Origin: Thalassoglobus polymorphus
Lineage (GTDB): Bacteria; Planctomycetota; Planctomycetia; Planctomycetales; Planctomycetaceae
Assembly (NCBI RefSeq): GCF_007744255.1
Contig: NZ_CP036267.1
Coordinates: 4,444,001-4,508,000 of the forward strand
Reading direction: 5' to 3'
DNA length: 64,000 nt
The translations under genes and the position numbers were made by a program. The notes under the pieces were generated by a model, which was not told where the DNA came from, searched no databases, and saw nothing but the letters and a program-made list of their open reading frames with translations. Below, one piece after another: positions 54,470-62,295 of this stretch; positions within the stretch are counted from its first letter, which is position 1; the number at the start of each line of letters is the position of its first letter.

Positions 54470-55600
54470 TCATTGAGATGCTCGTAAACGTTTCACCGCA
54501 CCGCTGACTAATTGAACCGTCTCTGCAATTTCATCCAGACTGTTTTGCCCCCCAACAGAAAAACGTAACGACGACTGATACACCTCAGGCGGGCAGTTCA
54601 TTCCCACCAAAATGGGAGCAGGCTCTGCTGAGCCGCTGGCACAAGCACTACCGTGTGAACAACAGATTCCGCTTAAGTCCAATGCGACAAGTAAGGCATC
54701 GGCATCACATCCGGGGAAGGCGATATTGAGTGTGTTCGGCAAACGTGAATTCTCATCACCATTGATGAAAACGGGAGAGCAACTTTCTGCCAAGCCTCTT
54801 TGCAAATGGTCTCTGAGCTTGGCTTGGTGAGCAGTTCGTTCTTGCAAATCTGCACAGCACATCGACAGTGCTTTCGCCATTCCCGCAGCAAGCATTACGG
54901 GCTCTGTTCCAGCACGTTTTCCATTTTCCTGATGCCCACCAACGAGTTGCGGGAAGACCTTCACTCCTTCACGCACAAGCAATGCGCCGATCCCGCGTGG
55001 CCCATAGAACTTATGCGCTCCGATCGACAGCGTCGCCGCACCTGAATCACGAAATGAAACCGGGATTTTCCCTGCTGCCTGCACTGCATCCAAGTGCAAT
55101 GGAACTCGATGTTCTTCGCAGAGCGCTGTCAAAGAAGATAGGTCCAGCACCGTACCGGTTTCATTATGAGCAACCAGCGCAGTCGCCAAAACCACATCCG
55201 ACCACTCCACGGAATCAAGTGAAGCTTGCTCAATTTGACCGACGTTCGTCAGCTTCAATGGTTGCTTTCGGCAACCTCGTTGAATCAATCGCTTGAAGGC
55301 TTCCGTCGTCGCTGGATGTTCCCCCGGAGGAAGAACCACAGACCCGCTGCGTCCGACGGTCAATCCAAAAATTGCGAGATTGGACGATTCCGTTCCGCCG
55401 CTGGTGAAGAAAACCTCACTCGGCTGAGCATCAAGCAAGGCTGCAATTGTCTCTCGAGACTCTTCCAGAACTTGCCTCGCTTTTCGCCCAGCGAGATGTC
55501 GACTTCCAGGATTTCCAAACGCGAACGTCGCCACACGTTGCATTTCCTCCATCACTTCGGCAGCGACAGGCGTTGTGGCGTTATTGTCAAGATAAATCAT
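54470..55600 (-). CDS. Cysteine desulfurase (NifS/IscS family)
   Basis: 376-residue PLP enzyme removing sulfur from cysteine for Fe-S clusters or tRNA thiolation. Seen: YLDNNATTPVAAEV at the start, TSGGTESSNLAIFG, the LHLDAVQAAGKI region, the PLP lysine in SIGAHKFYGPRGIGALL (about 190), and the catalytic cysteine in SHGSACASGSAEP (about 322). Length and SACASG pattern place it in the NifS/IscS group I class. No iscU or other Fe-S gene is adjacent. The ATG at 55600 begins directly at the conserved N-terminus. Confidence 0.95.
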   Translation of the reverse strand: MIYLDNNATTPVAAEVMEEMQRVATFAFGNPGSRHLAGRKARQVLEESRETIAALLDAQPSEVFFTSGGTESSNLAIFGLTVGRSGSVVLPPGEHPATTEAFKRLIQRGCRKQPLKLTNVGQIEQASLDSVEWSDVVLATALVAHNETGTVLDLSSLTALCEEHRVPLHLDAVQAAGKIPVSFRDSGAATLSIGAHKFYGPRGIGALLVREGVKVFPQLVGGHQENGKRAGTEPVMLAAGMAKALSMCCADLQERTAHQAKLRDHLQRGLAESCSPVFINGDENSRLPNTLNIAFPGCDADALLVALDLSGICCSHGSACASGSAEPAPILVGMNCPPEVYQSSLRFSVGGQNSLDEIAETVQLVSGAVKRLRASQ

Positions 55601-55704
55601 GGTACAGATCGAGCAATTGACAGCCCAAGAGGAGCTTGAAGGGCGATCGCCACTTCAAAGCCTTCTCTCTGCTGCAACTCACATTTCCAGTGAGACTCCG
55701 ACTC

Positions 55705-56994
55705 CTATCCGTTAAATCGAGATAGGATCAATGAGATGTTCTGGCCACCAAAGCCAAAGCTGTTCGAGAGTGCATGATCAACTTTCCGCTCTCTCAATTC
55801 ATTGGGAATGTAATCAAGATCGCAGTTCGGATCGGGTGTCGAATAGTTGATGGTCGGGGGAACGATGTCATCTTGCATCGTCAGCAAACAGACAATCGCC
55901 TCCGCACTACCAGCTGCGGCAATCAAGTGCCCCATCATACTTTTCGTACTCGAGACCGGCGTCTTGTAAGCGTCCTGTCCGAGAGCCTGCTTAATCGCCA
56001 GCGTTTCGACTTTATCATTGACTGCGGTGCTTGTTCCGTGTGCGTTGATGTAGTCAACGTCGTCGGTGTTGATCCCGGCATCCTTCAATGCCATTTTGAT
56101 CGCTCCGGTTCCTCCACGTCCCTCGGGGTGGATATCGGTAATTCGGTAAGCATCAGCTGTAGAGCCGTACCCAGCGATCTCACCCAGGATCTGAGCTCCC
56201 CGTGCCTGTGCATGTTCAAGCTCTTCCAGAATCAGAATCCCGGAGCCTTCGCCAAGAACAAACCCATCACGTTCCTTATCAAACGGCCGTGAGGCGGCTT
56301 GAGGATTGTCATTCCGTGTTGAAAGTGCCGTCAACAGATTAAAGCCGGTCACTCCAAACGGATGAATCATACTGTGTGCTCCGCCAGACATCATGATATC
56401 TGCGTCACCCTGGCGGATAATCTCGCTTGCTTCACCGATCGCCTGACTCGAAGCAGCACAAGCAGTCAAGCAATTCAGGTTCGGTCCCTGAGCGTTGAAG
56501 ATACTCGCCAAGTGACCGGCAGGCATGTTCGGTTCCTGTTCTCGTTCTTCATTTGGGTTGAGTCGTTCGAGACCTTCTCTGGTGAACTGCTCCATGTCGA
56601 ATTCACCGTTTTTCTGCGCATTGGCAATGAGCTGCATGAACAGAAAGAAGTCCTGCTGACCTTCTCCCGCCCCCAGATAAACTCCGAATCGGGTTGGGTC
56701 GAATTTTTCATTTTCAATTTCCAGGCCTGAAGACTTCATCGCCTGAACAGCGGCTCCGATCGCAAAACGAATGTTTCGCCCGGCATGCTGAAATCGTTCG
56801 GGATTATCGATGTAATCTCCGAGCTGAAACTCCTTCACCTCAGAAGCGAATTTCGTCGGAAATCCAGAGGCATCAAAGTGTGTGATATAGTCAATCCCAC
56901 TCTTGCCTGCTTTTAGTGAATCCCAAGTTGAATCCACATCGTTTCCGAGTGGAGTAACACAACCTATTCCGGTGACGACAACACGTCTACGCAT
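55705..56994 (-). CDS. fabF: Beta-ketoacyl-ACP synthase II
   Basis: 429-residue condensing enzyme of fatty-acid elongation. The ATG at 56994 starts the conserved MRRRVVVTGIGCVTPLG; the frame is open to 57045 without conserved sequence. The catalytic triad is Cys179 in TACAASS, a His near 319 in NAHGTST and a His near 355 in SMMGHLIAAAGSAEA. GEGSGILILEELEHAQARGA is also typical. An insert of about 25 residues near 120-145 (NAQKNGEFDMEQFTREGLER) is unusual for FabF and is seen in planctomycete homologues. No acyl carrier protein gene is adjacent. Confidence 0.96.
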   Translation of the reverse strand: MRRRVVVTGIGCVTPLGNDVDSTWDSLKAGKSGIDYITHFDASGFPTKFASEVKEFQLGDYIDNPERFQHAGRNIRFAIGAAVQAMKSSGLEIENEKFDPTRFGVYLGAGEGQQDFFLFMQLIANAQKNGEFDMEQFTREGLERLNPNEEREQEPNMPAGHLASIFNAQGPNLNCLTACAASSQAIGEASEIIRQGDADIMMSGGAHSMIHPFGVTGFNLLTALSTRNDNPQAASRPFDKERDGFVLGEGSGILILEELEHAQARGAQILGEIAGYGSTADAYRITDIHPEGRGGTGAIKMALKDAGINTDDVDYINAHGTSTAVNDKVETLAIKQALGQDAYKTPVSSTKSMMGHLIAAAGSAEAIVCLLTMQDDIVPPTINYSTPDPNCDLDYIPNELRERKVDHALSNSFGFGGQNISLILSRFNG

Positions 56995-57416
56995 CAAAGC
57001 TATCCTATTTGTAAAGCTGTCCAGGTCGGGAGCAGATTTTCTCAATCCGGACTGAATTGCCTATGGAGGAAGTTCATCCCATCCATCTGAAACCGACTTT
57101 CATCAATTCGGCAATTCTGAAATCGTAACCCCGCCTCATTATAGGACGCAAGCAGACTCATTGAGAAGCCCCCTTTTTGGTTCTGAAAATACCGATTATG
57201 GCAATTTTAACGCCCCTGCACGGGTTGGTGAATTTTCTCACCACAATGACGGAATCGATCACCCCGCTACAAAACCGAGACAAACAAGCACAAATGGATA
57301 AAGTTTTCCGGATTTGACTGTTATTAACGTCACGACCGATCTCGAGTGGTATCTTTAAAAAATCGCGTGATTCTTGAAGTTTTAGCTGAGTTTTTCGACC
57401 TAGTAGGCCATTCCTA
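56995..57416. other. Divergent intergenic region, fabF and sugar transferase
   Basis: 422 bp, no gene seen. It should hold the promoters of fabF and the sugar transferase. The minus-strand open frame at 57158-57460 overlaps the sugar transferase start in antisense and is taken as spurious. No acpP is present here, although it often precedes fabF. Confidence 0.4.
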
Positions 57417-58301
57417 ATGAGCAGCCAAGCCGTACTTCCTCCCTCGCCTTCCCCGGCCAACTCTTCAAAAAGTCAGAATCTGCCCACTCCGACAGACAAG
57501 AATCCGCTTCAAGATATCATTGAATTAGCTGGAATCGATGAGCTCCCAGATGTCTGGTGGGTCACAGATCTTAAAAACGAATCACCGCGAATCGATGTTC
57601 GCTGCCTCTCCGAATCGACGCGATTGGGAAAACGATTGCTCGATCTCTTCGTGTCAGCCACTCTCCTCGTCCTCCTTCTTCCAGTGATGATCATCGTTGG
57701 AGTGCTTGTGAAACTGACCTCTCCCGGCCCAATGATTTTCAAGCAAGTTCGAGTCGGACTCAATCTGCGTCGCACGGGGTCTGACCGCAGAAAACTGTCC
57801 GATGAAGAGAGCTCCACAGAAGACCGACGGAATGCACCTTCTGACAGGAGGGTCAAATTTGCGTACGGTCAGCATTTTACGATCTACAAGTTTCGAACGA
57901 TGCGAAACGATGCGGAAAAAAATGGAGCCCAGTTCGCTGTCCAAGGGGACGCACGCATCACAGGAATCGGAAAATTTTTGCGTAAAACCCGGCTCGACGA
58001 GTTGCCACAATTGATCAACGTCTTGCGAGGGGAAATGTCACTTGTTGGCCCTCGCCCAGAGCGGCCAGAGTTCATGGCTGAACTGTCAGAAGAGATCCCG
58101 TATTACCTTGACCGCTTGGGACTCAAACCAGGACTCACCGGTGTTGCTCAAATCATCAATGGCTACGACAACGAAATCGACAGCTTCCGCCGTAAAGCCG
58201 CTTTCGACTTATACTATCTACAGAACTGCTCCGTTTGGAATGACTTCAAAATCCTAGTCCGCACCGTCAAAGTCGTCTTAAGCGGAAGTGGAGCCCTGTA
58301 G
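57417..58301 (+). CDS. Undecaprenyl-phosphate sugar transferase-type protein
   Basis: 294-residue bacterial sugar transferase (initiating glycosyltransferase for exopolysaccharide or O-antigen lipid-linked oligosaccharides, transferring a sugar phosphate to undecaprenyl phosphate). A disordered Pro/Ser/Lys N-terminus (1-65) precedes the re-entrant membrane helix (RLLDLFVSATLLVLLLPVMI, about 72-92). The catalytic region has TSPGPMIFKQVRVG, TIYKFRTMRNDAE, RKTRLDELPQLINV and RGEMSLVGPRPERPEF. Between them is a family-atypical insert rich in Asp/Arg with RRNAPSDRR. It lacks the N-terminal membrane domain of WbaP-like enzymes, so it is the short PglC-like form. Its TAG stop is the first three bases of repeat copy F. 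Confidence 0.93.
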   Translation: MSSQAVLPPSPSPANSSKSQNLPTPTDKNPLQDIIELAGIDELPDVWWVTDLKNESPRIDVRCLSESTRLGKRLLDLFVSATLLVLLLPVMIIVGVLVKLTSPGPMIFKQVRVGLNLRRTGSDRRKLSDEESSTEDRRNAPSDRRVKFAYGQHFTIYKFRTMRNDAEKNGAQFAVQGDARITGIGKFLRKTRLDELPQLINVLRGEMSLVGPRPERPEFMAELSEEIPYYLDRLGLKPGLTGVAQIINGYDNEIDSFRRKAAFDLYYLQNCSVWNDFKILVRTVKVVLSGSGAL

Positions 58302-58390
58302 AGCAGCTATTGAATTGGTGTTCCGGTTCAGCCTCATAACTAGGCATCGATGGATGCCGTCAAAGCGACCTTCTCGGGCACAAAAACAGG
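58299..58390 (+). repeat. Dispersed repeat, diverged copy F
   Basis: Begins TAGAGCAGCTATTGAATTGG at the sugar transferase stop codon (TAG at 58299-58301), then gtgttccggttcagcctc, aligning with the left half of copies A and B. CTTCTCGGGCACA near 58370-58382 matches the distal TTCTTCACGGGCACA. The central hairpin is not preserved. Confidence 0.5.
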
Positions 58391-58517
58391 TTGAAGATGC
58401 GCTCATTGCCCGGCGCTGATCTGACAACTCTGGTATTTCGGTCACTCCGGTTGCGAGTTTCCAGATGAATGCTTAGAAAGAGTTTTTCCGAGCTCATTCT
58501 TCATCCATACTGGCGTC

Positions 58518-59057
58518 ATGATCACTCGCACACATACCTCTGACGATGGAACTGTCAGCCATGCGGTCTACACCGACTGTGAACGCTATCGCTATGTGCT
58601 GACACGACAATGGGAAGAGTCAAGCTGCAATCGAGCGGTCTTTATTGGTTTAAATCCATCAACTGCGACGGAATACCAAAACGATCCGACAGTCGCGCGG
58701 TGTATCAACTACGCGAAAGCCTGGGGGCACGATTCGATGACAATGCTGAACGCATTTGCATTCCGATCGACTGATCCCAAAGGGCTCAAAACTATTGACG
58801 ATCCAGTCGGCCCGGCGAATGATCGCTACATCCTGAAACAATGCCGCGAAGCCAGCCAAATCATCCTCTGTTGGGGAACTCACGCAGAGCACCTGAACCG
58901 CGGCCTCAATCTTCTCGCAAAACTCAACAAGCTTGACCTTGAACTCAGCTGCCTGAAAATCACCAAGCATGGTCATCCTTCACACCCACTCTACCTGAAA
59001 AAAAGCCTGCTGCCGCTCCCATATGCCCCTGAAAGAACACTCAGCTCCTCAGACTGA
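58518..59057 (+). CDS. DUF1643 domain protein
   Basis: 179-residue soluble protein with the DUF1643 signature: RYVLTRQWEESSCNRAVFIGLNPSTA (approximate 26-51, read in two parts), DPTVARCINYAKAWGHDSM, NAFAFRSTDPKGLKTIDDPVGPANDRY and ILCWGTHAEH near 115-124. The family is widespread but has no established biochemical role; it is found in mobile and stable regions alike. Single gene on the plus strand. The next space carries inverted repeat copy C. Confidence 0.9.
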   Translation: MITRTHTSDDGTVSHAVYTDCERYRYVLTRQWEESSCNRAVFIGLNPSTATEYQNDPTVARCINYAKAWGHDSMTMLNAFAFRSTDPKGLKTIDDPVGPANDRYILKQCREASQIILCWGTHAEHLNRGLNLLAKLNKLDLELSCLKITKHGHPSHPLYLKKSLLPLPYAPERTLSSSD

Positions 59058-59137
59058 TACTCACAAGAGGCTTCAGAGACGCGCTGAAGACCAGCTTGTC
59101 CATCGACATTTGCAACGACTCCAAAATGTGATCGACC

Positions 59138-59182
59138 CGCCACGAGGCAGATTTTGCAAACCAATTCGAAAGATGTTCTAGA
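59138..59182 (-). repeat. Dispersed repeat, truncated copy C (reverse orientation)
   Basis: On the minus strand: TCTAGAACATCTTTCGAATT, then GGTTTGCAAAATCTGCCTCG and TGGCG. It matches the left half of copy B over more than 20 bp without a mismatch (CATCTTTCGAATTGGTTTGC) and stops before the hairpin. It lies 45 bp upstream of the agmatine deiminase start, unlike copies at gene 3' ends. Confidence 0.7.
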
Positions 59183-59227
59183 GACTGGTAACGGACCACC
59201 ACAAATTTCACCCCTGAATTAGCGACT

Positions 59228-60298
59228 ATGAGCGATCATCAAAATCCTTTGTCTTTAGGCTTCCGAATGCCTGCGGAATGGGAACCGCAAGAGGCAATCT
59301 GGCTTTCGTGGCCTCATTCTCTGGAAACCTGGCCCGGCGCGTTCGAGCCGGTTCCGCACATTTTCGCTGAGATTGCGAGGCACATCGCTGAGTCGCAACT
59401 CGTGCGAATTAATGTCAACAACGAATCGATGGCGGATGAGGTTCGGCAGTTGCTGAACAATGTGAAAACGAACATTGAGAACGTTCGCTTTCATCTCAAC
59501 CCGACCAACGATGCCTGGGTTCGTGACCACGGGCCGATTTATCTTGTACGCTCCGAAAATCAACAAACAGAACGGGCGATTTCGAATTGGGGTTACAATT
59601 CCTGGGGAGGAAAGTACCCACCCTTCGATTTCGACAATGCAATTCCAAAACGAATTTCAGAAGAGTTTCAGGAGTTCGCATTTTCGCCCGGTATGATCCT
59701 CGAAGGAGGCTCGATTGATGTCAATGGTTCTGGCACACTGCTGACCACGACCTCTTGCTTGCTCAACAAAAACCGCAACCCGGGTCTGTCGCAATCGGAA
59801 ATTGAGACTCGACTCAAGAACTTCCTCGGAGTCAATAAAATTCTTTGGCTCGGTGAAGGAATCGTAGGTGACGACACTGACGGACACATTGACGACATTA
59901 CACGTTTTGTCTCTTCCAACGTCATCGTGACAGCAATTGAAGAGAACGCTTCCGATGAAAATTACTCTCCGCTTCAACAGAATCGAGAGTTATTGCAAGG
60001 AATGACCGATCTCGAAGGGAACTCGTTCGACATTGTCAACTTGCCAATGCCCGATCCCGTTTACTTCGAAAAAGAACGCCTTCCCGCGAGTTACGCGAAT
60101 TTTCTAATCTGCAATTCAAAGGTTCTCGTGCCGACGTATCGATGCGAGAAAGACCAAACTGCAATCGGAATCCTTGCTGAACTCTTTCCCGATCGTACGG
60201 TCGTCGGCATTGACTGTACCGACCTGGTTTGGGGACTGGGAGCAATTCATTGCCTGACGCAACAACAACCGTCGGCCGATTCCATTTTCCCTTTGTAA
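59228..60298 (+). CDS. aguA: Agmatine deiminase
   Basis: 356-residue enzyme of the guanidino-modifying (peptidyl-arginine deiminase type) superfamily converting agmatine to N-carbamoylputrescine. Motifs: MPAEWEPQEAIWLSWPH at the start, NDAWVRDHGPIYLV, NWGYNSWGGKYPPFD, LEGGSIDVNGSGTLLTT, WLGEGIVGDDTDGHIDDI and the catalytic cysteine C342 in GAIHCLTQQQPS. Length fits. No N-carbamoylputrescine amidase or arginine decarboxylase gene is in the window. Convergent with rnhA. Confidence 0.94.
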   Translation: MSDHQNPLSLGFRMPAEWEPQEAIWLSWPHSLETWPGAFEPVPHIFAEIARHIAESQLVRINVNNESMADEVRQLLNNVKTNIENVRFHLNPTNDAWVRDHGPIYLVRSENQQTERAISNWGYNSWGGKYPPFDFDNAIPKRISEEFQEFAFSPGMILEGGSIDVNGSGTLLTTTSCLLNKNRNPGLSQSEIETRLKNFLGVNKILWLGEGIVGDDTDGHIDDITRFVSSNVIVTAIEENASDENYSPLQQNRELLQGMTDLEGNSFDIVNLPMPDPVYFEKERLPASYANFLICNSKVLVPTYRCEKDQTAIGILAELFPDRTVVGIDCTDLVWGLGAIHCLTQQQPSADSIFPL

Positions 60299-60350
60299 CC
60301 CGTTTCAACTCCAGCGTTTTCGCTGAGGAGGGGAGGAGACGTTCCTTCAC

Positions 60351-60382
60351 AGAGGAAGAGGAAGAAGAAGGAGAAGAAGGAG
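60351..60382. repeat. 32-bp polypurine tract between convergent genes
   Basis: A run of only A and G, made of GAAGAG/GAAGAAG units, lies 8 bp after the rnhA stop on the minus strand (there polypyrimidine) and 52 bp after the aguA stop. A further GA-rich stretch, GAGGAGGGGAGGAGA, begins at 60325. Mirror-like polypurine tracts can form triplex DNA; function unknown. Confidence 0.7.
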
Positions 60383-60389
60383 TCGAGAC

Positions 60390-60863
60390 TTATTTGAAGG
60401 ATTGAGTCGCAGCGACAGCGAGTTCATCACAGCGTTCGTTCTCCGGGTGGCCACTATGGCCCTTAACCACTGTAAAACGGACGTCATGCTGGGAAAGTAA
60501 GTTGTCGAGTCGCTGCCAGAGTTCGACATTCTTAACCGGTTTGAGTTTTTTCCCCTCACGCCGTTGCCAGCCGTTCTTTTTCCAGTTCGGCATCCACTCT
60601 TTCGAACCTTTTGCGACGTACACGCTATCAGTAATCACTTCCACTTCTGAAGATTTCGAAAGCGCTTCGAGCCCGCTGATGACAGCCATCAACTCCATTT
60701 GGTTGTTGGTTGTCTCACGATCTCCGCCGCTCCCTTCCTTTTCAGAACCAGTTGCCGGGTGCCTGAGAATGTATCCCCAACCACCGGGACCGGGGTTTCC
60801 GCTGCAAGCTCCGTCAGTGAAAAGTTGCACAAACGGGCAGTTCGATACCTGATCAGCAGACAT
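60390..60863 (-). CDS. rnhA: Ribonuclease HI
   Basis: 157-residue RNase HI that degrades the RNA strand of RNA-DNA hybrids. The catalytic carboxylates are all visible: [17 protein letters not shown] (first Asp), NNQMELMAV (Glu), [10 protein letters not shown] (Asp) and [12 protein letters not shown] (last Asp). A basic handle, [19 protein letters not shown], is present. GGGGAG lies just upstream of the ATG at 60863. Convergent with aguA. Confidence 0.96.
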   Translation of the reverse strand: MSADQVSNCPFVQLFTDGACSGNPGPGGWGYILRHPATGSEKEGSGGDRETTNNQMELMAVISGLEALSKSSEVEVITDSVYVAKGSKEWMPNWKKNGWQRREGKKLKPVKNVELWQRLDNLLSQHDVRFTVVKGHSGHPENERCDELAVAATQSFK

Positions 60864-61034
60864 AACTCCCCTCGACCGTGGATTGAAGCACGGGCAGAAA
60901 AAAAATTAGCGAGTTGGTTCCCTGCCGATGAAAGACTGGTCAATGAGTCCAGCCTGAATTCAGACTGCTGACCTCATACTGCCTGATTTTGCAGTCCCAT
61001 AATGGCAGACGGGCATGTCGTATAGGCTGAGAGC

Positions 61035-61253
61035 CTATTTCGCACGATAAACAATGCGCCCACGATTCAAATCGTAGGGAGAGACTTCAACTTTCACGCT
61101 ATCGCCAGGGACGATACGAATAAAGTTTTTGCGCATTTTCCCAGAAACATGGGCCAAAACAACGTGTCCGTTCTCCAGCTCCACTCGGAATTGTGTATTG
61201 GCAAGTGCCTCGAGCACTGTGCCTTCCATTTCGATGGCCCCTTCTTTGGCCAT
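61035..61253 (-). CDS. infA: Translation initiation factor IF-1
   Basis: 72-residue single S1/OB-fold protein that binds the ribosomal A site during initiation. [39 protein letters not shown] and [20 protein letters not shown] are near-canonical. Standard length. Stands alone rather than in the ribosomal protein operon with rpmJ. Confidence 0.97.
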   Translation of the reverse strand: MAKEGAIEMEGTVLEALANTQFRVELENGHVVLAHVSGKMRKNFIRIVPGDSVKVEVSPYDLNRGRIVYRAK

Positions 61254-61563
61254 AAAGCTTCAACCTTCTTGAGTGTTTTTTTTTACGGTTAACGAGGACA
61301 TCCCGCTAACGTGAAGGGCAAGATTGTAGCCACACGGAACCAGAGAATCAAAGCGTATCTTGGAATTGAGAATCGAATCCGTTGAAATAATTCTCGAAGC
61401 CTGCAGCGGCGACAAGAATGACGAGCCTCCTTGCTGAGCAGACAGGAAATTGAGTACTGACTCAAACAGCTTTCGTCTCACTTTTGCCCGCGAAAGAGAG
61501 CTTTCTTCACATTGCGCCACGAGGCAAATCACTCTGGTATCTCAGCTCTCGATACAGTCTGAG
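61254..61563. other. Intergenic region before infA
   Basis: 310 bp between the histidine kinase stop and the infA start, both minus strand. No gene seen. A nine-T run in TGTTTTTTTTTACGG near 61278-61288, close to infA, lies in its leader. A minus-strand open frame of 90 codons (61260-61532) has no start signal or recognisable sequence. Confidence 0.4.
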
Positions 61564-62295
61564 TCACTTTTGATCGGCTCTGTCGATTGGAAAGACGAGG
61601 GTAAATTTCGTTCCCCGGTTGAGTTCACTTTCACAATCGATAGTCCCGCCGTGCGCTTCGACAATCTTACGAACTGTTGGAAGCCCTAACCCGCTGCCAG
61701 CTGGCTTTGTAGAAAAGAAGACATGGAACATCTTGTCTAAAGCCTCGGGAGACATCCCGCAACCGGTATCGATGATCTCTAAGACGACGTTGTTGTCACG
61801 ACAACTTGTCTGGAGCTCCAGGAGCCCTCCCGATGGCATCGCTTCCTGGGCATTTCGAACAAGGTTCGTCAAAACTTGTTGAATGAGCCGAACATCAAGA
61901 AAGACCGGCGGAATATCCGATTGAAAATGGGGACGAACGTCGATCCCATGTTCTTCGGCCTCAGCTTTGTAGAACTCAAGAAACTGGTTCATGACATCTT
62001 CCAGATTCATTCGCTCCAAGTGCAACTCGCCTGCCCGAGTGAACTGCAAAAATGCTTCGAGTACCTGGTCGAGATTGTCGCACTGAGTCTGAATCGTTTT
62101 CACCTTCTGCAACATGCGGTGAGCAGCCGGAGAATCAAATGCTTCGAGTTCTTCAAGCAACAACTCCAGATTCATGCTGATCGTCGAAAGTGGATTTCGC
62201 ACTTCATGTGCGAGCCCCCCAGCCAACACTGTGACTTCGTTGTATTGTTTTTCCAGTCGTTTCCGTTCAGAAGAATCGAAGGTTTCGTCTGTCAT
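61564..62295 (-). CDS. Soluble sensor histidine kinase (NtrB-like core)
   Basis: 243 residues with almost nothing but the kinase core. The H-box phosphoacceptor H30 is in AGGLAHEVRNPLSTISMNLE, the N-box in LTNLVRNAQEAMP, the G1 box in DTGCGMSPEALD, and the F/G2 boxes in STKPAGSGLGLPTVRKIVEA. No membrane helix, PAS or HAMP domain is seen, so it is cytoplasmic and must sense through a partner or its coiled-coil opener. The start overlaps the nadB stop by 4 bp (ATGA, 62292-62295). No response regulator is in the window; its partner is unknown. Confidence 0.92.
   Translation of the reverse strand: MTDETFDSSERKRLEKQYNEVTVLAGGLAHEVRNPLSTISMNLELLLEELEAFDSPAAHRMLQKVKTIQTQCDNLDQVLEAFLQFTRAGELHLERMNLEDVMNQFLEFYKAEAEEHGIDVRPHFQSDIPPVFLDVRLIQQVLTNLVRNAQEAMPSGGLLELQTSCRDNNVVLEIIDTGCGMSPEALDKMFHVFFSTKPAGSGLGLPTVRKIVEAHGGTIDCESELNRGTKFTLVFPIDRADQK

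Noticed and set aside
57158-57460. Minus-strand frame of 100 codons beside the sugar transferase
   Set aside because: Overlaps the real sugar transferase start in antisense and shows no protein features.
61260-61532. Minus-strand frame of 90 codons before infA
   Set aside because: No motif or ribosome binding site; ends in an AT-rich leader of infA.
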